Below are positions 47,477-55,168 of a stretch of 64,000 bases of DNA, piece after piece. The notes under the pieces are model-generated. The model searched no databases and was not told the origin of the DNA. It was given only the letters and a program-made list of their open reading frames with translations. The stretch's first letter is position 1. Each line of letters starts with the position of its first letter. The stretch comes from Nitrosospira sp. Nsp14 (GTDB taxonomy: Bacteria; Pseudomonadota; Gammaproteobacteria; Burkholderiales; Nitrosomonadaceae), in NCBI RefSeq assembly GCF_900113575.1, contig NZ_FOPV01000002.1, positions 124,001-188,000 of the forward strand, written 5' to 3'. The position numbers were made by a program, and so were the translations under genes.

Positions 47477-47910
47477 TGTAAAAGCTTGGATATCAAGGCA
47501 TGGAATTTTTTTTTGGGATCCGGGACGTGGCCCGGATTCAGCTCCGCCTCGACGCATTTATCGTCGGTCACCTCGTGGCAGAAATCGTAATAGTTGTCCC
47601 AATCGTCGTTATATGCCGGAATGTCTTTCTGTGGGACGTTGGGCCGAAAGCTTTCGATGATTTCATGCATTACGGGCAGCCTGGCGGAGAGATAAGTATC
47701 AATGCTTTTAGGCCATCTGGTGGGCTCGGGATACAGGCCGGAAAGCGTTGCGAGAATAGCAGTACGAAATTCGTTGGCTGCGTCGGCGCGGCGCTTGCGG
47801 GTGAACAGCTCATAGATACCGGCAAAGACGATGCCAACTGCAAGCAACACCAGCGGCCACAGGGGTACACGGTCGAAGTATGCTGCTATCTGGTCGGTAA
47901 ATTCATTCAT
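47464..47910 (-). CDS. Unknown single-span membrane protein
   Basis: 148 residues: one membrane helix (about 16-37, LWPLVLLAVGIVFAGIYELF) after a short start, then a soluble domain with NEFRTAILATLSGLYPEP and YNDDWDNYYDFCHEVTDDKC. The C-terminal part points into the cytoplasm or periplasm. I recognise no family. It converges with and overlaps the preceding gene by 13 bp. Confidence 0.6.
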   Translation of the reverse strand: MNEFTDQIAAYFDRVPLWPLVLLAVGIVFAGIYELFTRKRRADAANEFRTAILATLSGLYPEPTRWPKSIDTYLSARLPVMHEIIESFRPNVPQKDIPAYNDDWDNYYDFCHEVTDDKCVEAELNPGHVPDPKKKFHALISKLLHYAD

Positions 47911-48024
47911 TTATTCAATTCCAGTTGTCTTATTTTATGTGAGCGAGCGAATTCGCGTGCGCCCTCGCCACACAAGATTCAAAATCCGTCGCGGCGCTGT
48001 CATTTCGATAGAGTTGCCTTTATG

Positions 48025-48519
48025 TTACTTGCAAGAAGGAGGGCGGTGTTGCGGCAGCAGTGTCCCGGGATTCAAGCCCGGAACCCCGACTGCAGGGTCA
48101 GTACTGTCGTTACAGATCCATTTCGCGCCATTCGCCGTGGCCAACACCAGGGTTCGGCCACTACCACTGTTCAAGAGTCCGGGGCTGACGCCGCTATTCC
48201 TGAATGTTGCCGTTACCTGAAACCCGGAAGCCAAGGCGATAGGGCTCAGGTTTGCTACATACTTTCCGCTTCGGTCGGTTATCAGACCATCGAACTCCGG
48301 TTGGGTGGGCCATCTTCCCTTTTCCGAGTAGAACTCAGCGATTGGTGATTTTACGCTTTCCAGGAGGTTAAGCGCCTCTGTAGCCTGTGCCCGAGCCTGG
48401 GAATCCTCATAGAGCTGGTACGCAGGGGGAATGGAGATGGTTGCGAGGATACCGATGACCGCCAAGATCATCATTGTTTCGATCAAAGTCAAGCCCTGCT
48501 GATCCTGCTTATTCCTCAT
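48025..48519 (-). CDS. Type IV pilin-like protein (prepilin)
   Basis: 164 residues from the ATG at 48519, which has GGAGTTTT before it. The prepilin peptidase site is QQG-LTLIE, followed by the N-terminal helix (LTLIETMMILAVIGILATISIPPAYQLY). The C-terminal part has two cysteines that could form a disulfide-bonded D-loop (WIC and PSC). It looks like a major-pilin-type subunit, or a minor one. No other pil genes are near, so it is orphaned here. The upstream ATG at 48540 is less likely. Confidence 0.88.
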   Translation of the reverse strand: MRNKQDQQGLTLIETMMILAVIGILATISIPPAYQLYEDSQARAQATEALNLLESVKSPIAEFYSEKGRWPTQPEFDGLITDRSGKYVANLSPIALASGFQVTATFRNSGVSPGLLNSGSGRTLVLATANGAKWICNDSTDPAVGVPGLNPGTLLPQHRPPSCK

Positions 48520-48575
48520 AAAACTCCTTCGGTTGAACACTTAATGGCTGCTTGTTTTACTTACCTTGCCCGGCA

Positions 48576-49001
48576 TTATCTGATAAGCAGTACGGGTATG
48601 GTTGAAAGCTCGATAACCTTGCTCGCCACTGAACCCAGCAATATCCTCTTTACTGTGCCGAGTCCGCGCGGCCCCATCACTATTTGATCACAGCCGAGTT
48701 CCTGCGCACATTGCAGGATAACGTCAGGCGGCGTTCCCACTGCAATATGGTAATGACAGGTAATGCCGGCCTGATCAAGTAGCTCGCGTGCTGTCCGCAT
48801 CTCTTTCATCCCCTCTTCCTGATGATACCTGTCGATGCTCTCCTTATCGATGAAAAGCGGCACGTTTCCGCGCTGCGGAAATTGCACATTCAGCAGGTGT
48901 ATTTCCGGAAATTGCCGGTACCAGTCGATGCGTTTGAGGAATTCAGAAATCGCTCTATTGGAAGCTTCGGAGCCATCAACCGGAAAAAGAAATCGCAACA
49001 T
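48576..49001 (-). CDS. Universal stress protein (UspA family)
   Basis: 141 residues, one Usp domain. The start LRFLFPVDGSEASNRAI and the ATP-binding motif MGPRGLGTVKRILLGSVASKVIE (G-x2-G-x9-G-S) mark an ATP-binding subtype. Usp proteins accumulate under starvation and stress. A strong ribosome site (GGAGGTAAC) precedes the ATG. It lies 27 bp downstream of the TerC-like gene and may be cotranscribed. Confidence 0.94.
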   Translation of the reverse strand: MLRFLFPVDGSEASNRAISEFLKRIDWYRQFPEIHLLNVQFPQRGNVPLFIDKESIDRYHQEEGMKEMRTARELLDQAGITCHYHIAVGTPPDVILQCAQELGCDQIVMGPRGLGTVKRILLGSVASKVIELSTIPVLLIR

Positions 49002-49028
49002 GTTACCTCCGTCCGAGGGACTTGCGCA

Positions 49029-49754
49029 CTACAACGGTTTATCGACATCATCCGCCAGGTCAACCATGCCCGGTATTTTTGCACGCGCCTTTGCCGCCAG
49101 CCACTTGCCGGCGACGATCACTAGAAAAGCACCGCAAATGGGGGCGAGCCAATGCAGAAAAATCGCGTTTGCATTCACCCAGTCCTTGCTGGCCGCGTCT
49201 GTAACAGTCATTCCGCCCGCGATCCAGCCTAGCAAGCCGGCGCCTACGATGACAATTATCGGAAAGCGATCCATGAGCTTCATAACTATTTTGCTACCCC
49301 ATACGATGATAGGCACGCTGATGATCAATCCGATAACGACCAAGCTTATACTGTCGTTCGCGGCGCCGGCGATGGCTACGACGTTGTCGAGGCTCATCAC
49401 GGCGTCCGCAATGATAATGGTCCTGATGGCGCCCAGCAATGTTGTGTTCGCGGCAATCGCATGCCCGTTATGGTCGGGCTCAGGCTGAAGCAGGTTGGTT
49501 CCAATCCACACAAGCAGCAACGCCGCAAAAATTTTGAGGAAGGGAATTGCCAGCAGATTCAGCGCAAAAAATACCAGGATGGTCCTCAGAGCAATCGCGC
49601 CGAATACACCCCAGAAAATACCGAGATTCCGTTGCTTCTCCGGCAAGTGCCGGCAAGCAAGCGCAATAACCACCGCGTTATCACCGCCCAGAACAATGTC
49701 GATCGCGATGATTTGAAGTACCGCGACCCAAAACTCGGGGCTGGCGAAGTCCAT
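49029..49754 (-). CDS. TerC-family integral membrane protein (YjbE-like)
   Basis: 241 residues, seven predicted membrane helices. Two repeats of the TerC signature are visible: IDIVLGGDNAVVIALACR and IADAVMSLDNVVAIAGAA, both with the acidic Asp-Asn motif. TerC-family proteins are linked to tellurite resistance and, in YjbE/MntP-like relatives, manganese handling. Which metal applies is not determined. The 24-96 bases upstream hold the tRNA-like structure. Confidence 0.9.
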   Translation of the reverse strand: MDFASPEFWVAVLQIIAIDIVLGGDNAVVIALACRHLPEKQRNLGIFWGVFGAIALRTILVFFALNLLAIPFLKIFAALLLVWIGTNLLQPEPDHNGHAIAANTTLLGAIRTIIIADAVMSLDNVVAIAGAANDSISLVVIGLIISVPIIVWGSKIVMKLMDRFPIIVIVGAGLLGWIAGGMTVTDAASKDWVNANAIFLHWLAPICGAFLVIVAGKWLAAKARAKIPGMVDLADDVDKPL

Positions 49755-49777
49755 ACTTGATCTCTGAAAAATGATGT

Positions 49778-49848
49778 GGACGCGAAATCGGGACTCGAAC
49801 TTCTGTTCCCGAGATGCGTGGATTCGAACCCGGATTATACCAGCGTCC
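49778..49848 (-). other. tRNA-like structure / degenerate tRNA relic in front of the TerC gene
   Basis: On the minus strand a 71-base stretch is closed by GGACGC and GCGTCC (six pairs, like an acceptor stem). Within it are two T-loop-like pieces, GGGTTCGAATCC and GTTCGAGTCCC, and a stem TCGGGA / TCCCGA. No anticodon arm or D-loop fits, so it is not a functional tRNA. It may be a relic of a tRNA gene or a leader RNA of the TerC gene. A TATAAT (49834-49839) occurs without a matching -35. Confidence 0.4.
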
Positions 49849-49850
49849 GC

Positions 49851-51008
49851 TTAATCCTCTGCCGCCCCGCTGATAAAGCGCAGAATTTGCGGACGTTGCG
49901 GCATAGTGTCCTGGTAACCGAGTTCGATTAATGCGCGACAGAACGACTCCTCAAACAGAACATAGCTCAACAGTGCAGAGCCGTCGCGCCTCATGGCGCC
50001 AATGGCACGAGAGAAAATTCGAATGGTGCGCGGCAGCGTGTGCGCGTGTTCTTCGGCGATCCGGTTAATTTCCACACTTGGCGATATCACCATCGATTTT
50101 ATATGCCGCAGCTCGTGATTCTTCAGCTTCTCCTCGGGAATCATCCGCAACGTATTGTTGATGCGCTGCAAGCGCTCGAGGTCGACGTCGAGACTGTCGA
50201 GAAAGATGCTCCCCATGATGTGACCGCCGATTTGCGCCAATGTGGGATAACTGTCCACCTTGACGCGCTCAGGCTGTGTATCGACAGCCTTGCGCACGCC
50301 GATCACCAGCACCCGATCCGCCCCGAGATGCAGCGCCGGACTGATCGGCGCAAGTTGCCGCATCGATCCGTCGCCAAAATATTCCCGGTTGAGCCTTACG
50401 GCTGGAAAGAGAAGTGGAATAGCCGACGATGCCAGAAGATGATCAACCTTTATGCGCGCGGAGATACCAATGCGGCGATGCCGTTTCCACGGAGCGATGC
50501 TGTCCACCCCTTGGTAGAAGGTCACCGATTGTCCCGAAGTGTAGCCCCAGGCTGTGATCCCCAATGCGTGCAGAGCGCCTGCATCAATACTTTTCCGAAT
50601 CCCCCCAAGCGGGAAACTTTGTTTGAGCAATTGAGCCAGAGGTGAATTGTCCAGGATGGAAACAGCCGCACGTTTTCCCAGACCAGCAAACAGCAGGGAT
50701 GCAAACCAACGAGCGGCGTTTCCGTATGCGCCAACGGGATCAGCGCGATAGGCCTGGTTTACATGCGCGTTTTCCCACACCGAGGCAAGACGTCGCACGC
50801 CGTCATGAAAATTTCGAGCCGAAAGCGCCAGACTGACGGCATTAATTGCACCGGCGGAGGTTCCACAAATGACAGGAAAGGGATTCGGTGCCTTATCCGG
50901 CAGCATTTCCGCTATGGCGCGTATTACCCCTACCTGATACGCCGCACGCGCGCCACCGCCGGTTAGGACAAGACCGACCTTAGGCCGCGGCGGCAGCACG
51001 AAACTCAT
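49851..51008 (-). CDS. Patatin-like phospholipase
   Basis: 385 residues. Motifs are the oxyanion loop GLVLTGGGARAAYQVGV, the catalytic serine motif CGTSAGAINA, and the catalytic aspartate motif YFGDGSMRQL (DGS, not the usual DGG; the Asp is kept). It is expected to hydrolyse acyl esters on phospholipids. The C-terminal ~140 residues match longer bacterial patatins. It stands alone, the stop being 3 bp from the tRNA-like element. Confidence 0.9.
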   Translation of the reverse strand: MSFVLPPRPKVGLVLTGGGARAAYQVGVIRAIAEMLPDKAPNPFPVICGTSAGAINAVSLALSARNFHDGVRRLASVWENAHVNQAYRADPVGAYGNAARWFASLLFAGLGKRAAVSILDNSPLAQLLKQSFPLGGIRKSIDAGALHALGITAWGYTSGQSVTFYQGVDSIAPWKRHRRIGISARIKVDHLLASSAIPLLFPAVRLNREYFGDGSMRQLAPISPALHLGADRVLVIGVRKAVDTQPERVKVDSYPTLAQIGGHIMGSIFLDSLDVDLERLQRINNTLRMIPEEKLKNHELRHIKSMVISPSVEINRIAEEHAHTLPRTIRIFSRAIGAMRRDGSALLSYVLFEESFCRALIELGYQDTMPQRPQILRFISGAAED

Positions 51009-51135
51009 TCACAGCGGCCAATCGCTCCTCCAGCCGCTAGCCGTACTGATGAAAAAACCTTGAGGCGCACTGCGGCATGCGAGGAGCCGCGATATGCACG
51101 CATCCGCGGGGAAACTTTGCCGAACAATTCAGTAT

Positions 51136-52533
51136 TCATGTTCCTGTGGATGTTCCTACCATATTCGCCGGCCTTACCCACTGTTCGAACTGCTCCGCGG
51201 TGACATATCCCAGTTCCGTCGCTGCCTGCTTCAGCGTGGTGCTGTCATGGTGCGCCCTCTTGGCTATTTCTGCCGCTCTGTCATAACCGATGTAAGGCGC
51301 GAGCGCGGTAACCAGCATCAGCGAATTGCGCATCAACTCTTCGATATGCTCGACATTGGCTGTGATCCCGCTCGCGCAATGCTCATTGAAGCTCCTCATT
51401 CCGTCCGATAGCAGGCGCACGCTCTGCAGGAAATTGTGAATGATGAGTGGTTTCATCACATTGAGCTCGAAATTTCCCATCGCTCCCCCCATGTTAATCG
51501 CGACGTCGTTGCCCATTACCTGGCAGCACAGCATGATCATCGCTTCTGACTGGGTGGGGTTGACCTTGCCCGGCATGATGGAACTACCCGGCTCGTTTTC
51601 CGGAATCTTGAGTTCACCGATGCCGCAACGAGGCCCGGAAGCGAGCCAGCGAATATCATTGGCGATTTTTAGCAGGGACGCCGCCAGAGTTTTTAACGCG
51701 CCGTGGGAAAACACGAGCGCGTCATTGGCCGCAAGAGCCTCAAATTTATTGCGTGCGCTAACAAACGGCAGAGTGGTCAGGCGCGCCACTTCGTCGGCAA
51801 CGCGCATGGCAAATTGGGGGTGGGCGTTCAATCCCGTGCCTACAGCCGTTCCGCCGAGGGCCAGCTCATACAGATGCGGAAGCGTCGCCTGCACATGCTC
51901 CACCCCATGTTCCAGCTGGGAGACGTAACCCGAGAATTCCTGTCCCAATGTCAGTGGTGTCGCATCCTGTAGATGAGTTCGTCCGATTTTGACAATAGGG
52001 GCAAACTCCTCTGCCTTGGCGGCTAGCGACTCTTTTAGCATCACAAGCGCGGGTACCAATTGCTGCTGGATGGAGCAAGCCGCGGCGACGTGCATCGCGG
52101 ATGGGAACACATCGTTTGAGGACTGTCCCTTGTTGACGTCGTCGTTGGGGTGAATTCTGCATTCGGCGCCTCGTCCACCGCCGAGCAGCTCGGATGCCCG
52201 GTTAGCCAGCACCTCGTTCATGTTCATGTTGGTCTGGGTGCCCGAGCCGGTCTGCCACACCACCAGAGGAAATTCGGCATCGTGGCGTCCGGAGATGACC
52301 TCGTCCGCGGCTTGTATGATGGCGTTGGCGCGTTCGGCGTCTAGCAGGCGCAAATCGCAATTCACTTTCGCCGCCGCGCGTTTCACCAGCGCAAGCGCGT
52401 GAATCAATGCGGTCGGCATACGCTCGCCCGAGATTCGGAAATTTTGGAGGGAGCGCTGGGTCTGGGCGCCCCAAAGCGCATCAACGGGTACTTGCATGGT
52501 ACCCATGGTATCCCGTTCTTCGCGGTAGCTCAT
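51136..52533 (-). CDS. fumC: Class II fumarate hydratase FumC
   Basis: 465 residues. The lyase signature [15 protein letters not shown] is near 318-332, with [32 protein letters not shown] and [20 protein letters not shown] earlier. It hydrates fumarate to L-malate in the citric acid cycle without iron. The start matches the family pattern ([24 protein letters not shown]). There is 253 bp before the next gene upstream. Confidence 0.96.
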   Translation of the reverse strand: MSYREERDTMGTMQVPVDALWGAQTQRSLQNFRISGERMPTALIHALALVKRAAAKVNCDLRLLDAERANAIIQAADEVISGRHDAEFPLVVWQTGSGTQTNMNMNEVLANRASELLGGGRGAECRIHPNDDVNKGQSSNDVFPSAMHVAAACSIQQQLVPALVMLKESLAAKAEEFAPIVKIGRTHLQDATPLTLGQEFSGYVSQLEHGVEHVQATLPHLYELALGGTAVGTGLNAHPQFAMRVADEVARLTTLPFVSARNKFEALAANDALVFSHGALKTLAASLLKIANDIRWLASGPRCGIGELKIPENEPGSSIMPGKVNPTQSEAMIMLCCQVMGNDVAINMGGAMGNFELNVMKPLIIHNFLQSVRLLSDGMRSFNEHCASGITANVEHIEELMRNSLMLVTALAPYIGYDRAAEIAKRAHHDSTTLKQAATELGYVTAEQFEQWVRPANMVGTSTGT

Positions 52534-52742
52534 GCGGAGTGAAAAAAACAGATGAGGCGGTTCCCTCGCTGCAACGCTCCGGCAAAATCAATTCGCCGAT
52601 AAGTTCCGCGCCAGGGGAGGGGGATGGCCATTTGGATTATCAGGCGCGCACAGTGCCCATCGTTCCATCGCTGGAAGCAATGGTTAAGTTACGGCTTTCT
52701 CCTCGCGGAATTCAGGTCGGCAGCGACTGAGGGCGCCGGTAT

Positions 52743-52777
52743 TAGGAAAAGGAGATCGGGTGACAAATTCACCCGAT
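52743..52777 (-). terminator. Candidate terminator of the small acidic protein gene
   Basis: On the minus strand an 8-bp perfect stem ATCGGGTG / CACCCGAT (52755-52777) with a 7-base loop is followed by CTCCTTTTCC. It sits 10 bp past the stop of the gene at 52787-53065. The T-run is interrupted, so efficiency may be moderate. Confidence 0.75.
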
Positions 52778-52786
52778 TAGTCATCC

Positions 52787-53065
52787 TCAATTCTCGAGAC
52801 GGAAAGACTCTTCACCGGGTTGCCCGGTCTCAGGATCAATCCAGTCCGAGATTCCTATTTCATTCTCCGCCTGTTCCAGGGTTTCACCTGGTTCATAATC
52901 CGATTCAGCGTTGTATTCCATATCCTGAACGGCTTCGAGCAGGGTGGGAAAGGGACCGAAAACCTTCTCGCTCTCCGTCTCATCAAGCCAGTAAAACCCA
53001 TCGGGACGTTCGATAATACGCGTGGTATCGTAATCGCGCGACGTTTGTGGAATTGTATGAACCAT
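52787..53065 (-). CDS. Small acidic protein of unknown function
   Basis: 92 residues, strongly acidic (many Glu/Asp; WLDETESEKVFGPFPTLLEAVQDM, ENEIGISDWIDPETGQPGEES). A very good ribosome site GGAGGTAGAC fixes the start at 53065; the in-frame start 12 bp further upstream is less likely. No membrane segment or motif I recognise. A strong start signal and a terminator-like hairpin after it support a real gene. Possibly a cytoplasmic regulator or an adaptor. Confidence 0.7.
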   Translation of the reverse strand: MVHTIPQTSRDYDTTRIIERPDGFYWLDETESEKVFGPFPTLLEAVQDMEYNAESDYEPGETLEQAENEIGISDWIDPETGQPGEESFRLEN

Positions 53066-53364
53066 GTCTACCTCCACTACGATTTACAGGGATTGAGTTC
53101 AGGTTAATGTTAACCTCGTCCGTAAAATTTTACCAGCATAAATTAGCGGCTTCTAGCTAACCAAGGTAGGAGGTAGCGGTAATCGGCAGGCGGAAGGGAT
53201 CAGTCTGATCAATTCCAGTAAGGAGGTGGGCATACCCCGCTGCGCGGCAGCGAGAGCCGGAGTGGGGCCACCGTTTATGAGCCCGCCCTCGTGCAGGACG
53301 AACGCGTGCGATGCCTGGGTATTTTCTCGCTGGCCAATGTCGGGTGCGCACCTAAGGTGCTGAA

Positions 53365-53724
53365 TCAAGAATCTGATTCGGACGAGGAAAACGGCCAAGC
53401 CGAAGTTGGCCTGTCAGTCGGAGGGGATTCCGGTTTTTTTGTAGTCTTTTTCCCGGCGCGTTCTGCATCGGTGGTTGCGCGGGTGCGGCCCTTTTTATTA
53501 TCCGATGGTTTCGACGCTGATTTAGCGGGTTTTATTGCCTTTGTCCCTTTTGAGGGGGAAGTAGAAGCTGACGCGTTCTCTTCAGATTTTTTTTCTGTTT
53601 TTCTCTCGCCGGGTCCCTTTGTTACTGTTTTTTGAGCCGCAACTTCTTTCTTGTCCGGTGTTTTTATCAGGGAAATGAATTGATCAGCTGGCTTGGCTGC
53701 TATGGGTTTTTTGCTGGTGACCAT
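53365..53724 (-). CDS. Small lysine/alanine/serine-rich basic protein
   Basis: 119 residues from the ATG at 53724 with AAAGG in front. Extremely rich in Lys, Ala, Ser, Thr and Pro (KKEVAAQKTVTKGPGERKTE, then SKGTKAIKPAKSASKPSDNK). No globular domain is visible; composition resembles histone-H1-like or ribosome-associated low-complexity proteins. A TTG at 53730 is not needed. Moderate confidence that it is expressed; function unknown, nucleic-acid binding is a guess from charge. Confidence 0.55.
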   Translation of the reverse strand: MVTSKKPIAAKPADQFISLIKTPDKKEVAAQKTVTKGPGERKTEKKSEENASASTSPSKGTKAIKPAKSASKPSDNKKGRTRATTDAERAGKKTTKKPESPPTDRPTSAWPFSSSESDS

Positions 53725-53902
53725 TTTCAACCTTTGGATTAAAGCGCGTAGGTTTTAAGTTTATTGATTTTTAACTTCTATCTTATTTCACCTGCTCCCA
53801 GGTAAAAGCATTTAAAGAGAACTTAAAGCCAGCGGTTGAAATGGCGCGCCTACGCGAGTGGCGAGCGCGCCTTTCCAGGTCCTGATACCAGGCATAAACG
53901 GG

Positions 53903-53932
53903 GTCGTTTAGTCCCGAGTCGGTTAGTCCCAA
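53903..53932. repeat. 15-bp tandem duplication spanning the nrdB stop
   Basis: GTCGTTTAGTCCCGA (53903-53917) is followed directly by GTCGGTTAGTCCCAA (53918-53932), 13 of 15 identical. The second copy contains the nrdB stop (TTA on the plus strand). Each copy holds GGGACTAA on the minus strand, so the stop signal is duplicated. Confidence 0.8.
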
Positions 53933-55122
53933 CTCAGCGCGCCGCCAGTCTGATATTCGATGACCCGGGTTTCAAAAAAGTTCTTTTCCTTTTTCAGGTC
54001 AATCATCTCCGACATCCACGGGAAGGGATTGCTGGCGCCCGGGTAGAGAATATCCAGGCCGATCTGCTGACAACGGCGGTTGGCTATGTAGCGCAGGTAT
54101 TCCTTGAACATGGGCGCATTCAGGCCCAATACGCCACGCGGGAGCGTATCCTCGGCATAACGGTATTCCAGCTCCATCGCTTTTCGCATCAGTGCACTGA
54201 TTTCCTCACGGAACGCCTTGGTCCACAAATGGGGGTTTTCCATTTTTATCTGGTTAATGAGATCGATGCCAAAATTGCAGTGCATAGACTCGTCCCGCAG
54301 GATATATTGGTATTGTTCCGCCGCGCCAGTCATCTTGTTCTGCCTGCCCAGCGCTAGTATCTGCGTGAAACCCACATAAAAGAACAGGCCTTCCATGATG
54401 CAGGCGAATACGATCAAACTTCTAAGCAATTGTTGATCGGTTTCGGGCGTTCCAGTTTTAAATGTCGGGTTGGTGAGCGTATCGATGAACGGAATCAGAA
54501 ACTCGTCCTTAGCACGGATAGATTCCACCTCATGATAGGCATTGAAAATTTCACCCTCGTCCAGTCCGAGCGACTCCACGATGTACTGATAAGCATGCGT
54601 ATGAATCGCCTCCTCGAATGCTTGGCGCAACAAGTATTGGCGGCACTCCGGATTGGTGATGTGCCGGTAGGTTCCGAGCACGATATTGTTGGCGGCAAGC
54701 GAGTCGGCGGTAACAAAAAATCCCAGGTTACGCTTAACCAGTCGCCGCTCGTCCTCGGTCAAACCATTTGGGTCCTTCCAGAGGGCGATGTCGCGGCTCA
54801 TGTTGATTTCCTGCGGCATCCAGTGGTTGGCGCAAGCGGCCAGGTACTTGTCCCACGCCCACTTGTACTTGAACGGCACCAGTTGGTTGACATCAGCCTG
54901 GCAATTGATGATTCGTTTATCCTCTACCGATACGCGGCGGAGGCTATTCCCCGCGGGAGCCGAATGGCTTTCCTCGTGCGCGCCACTTTCCGATCCGGTA
55001 TTCCTCATGCCCGGGCCGCCCTCCGCATCCAGGCCTAGCCGGGATGCACTTTGCAACTCGTTTATTCGCACATCTATTCGGGGCATTCCCGGCGGTACTG
55101 CTTCATCCTCGAATGTCAGCAT
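53923..55122 (-). CDS. nrdB: Class Ia ribonucleotide reductase beta subunit NrdB
   Basis: 399 residues from the ATG at 55122, preceded by AAGGAGAAAACGA. The ferritin-like core has helix motifs WLKD-like [26 protein letters not shown] (the Tyr in HAYQY aligns with the radical tyrosine of class I enzymes), and [19 protein letters not shown] and [18 protein letters not shown] with Glu and His iron ligands. It holds the di-iron tyrosyl radical used by NrdA. The open frame extends 96 bp further upstream into nrdA but that part is not family-like. Starts 46 bp after the nrdA stop. Confidence 0.95.
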   Translation of the reverse strand: MLTFEDEAVPPGMPRIDVRINELQSASRLGLDAEGGPGMRNTGSESGAHEESHSAPAGNSLRRVSVEDKRIINCQADVNQLVPFKYKWAWDKYLAACANHWMPQEINMSRDIALWKDPNGLTEDERRLVKRNLGFFVTADSLAANNIVLGTYRHITNPECRQYLLRQAFEEAIHTHAYQYIVESLGLDEGEIFNAYHEVESIRAKDEFLIPFIDTLTNPTFKTGTPETDQQLLRSLIVFACIMEGLFFYVGFTQILALGRQNKMTGAAEQYQYILRDESMHCNFGIDLINQIKMENPHLWTKAFREEISALMRKAMELEYRYAEDTLPRGVLGLNAPMFKEYLRYIANRRCQQIGLDILYPGASNPFPWMSEMIDLKKEKNFFETRVIEYQTGGALSWD

Positions 55123-55168
55123 TCGTTTTCTCCTTTTCCTTAATTGATCACGTTCCTGTTGTTTCTGT

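Noticed and set aside
49834-49839. TATAAT as a promoter for the TerC gene
   Set aside because: No -35 at 16-18 bp; it falls in the tRNA-like stretch and may be chance.
53153-53398. 81-codon frame overlapping the end of the lysine-rich gene
   Set aside because: No support from start signals or homology; overlaps a better candidate.
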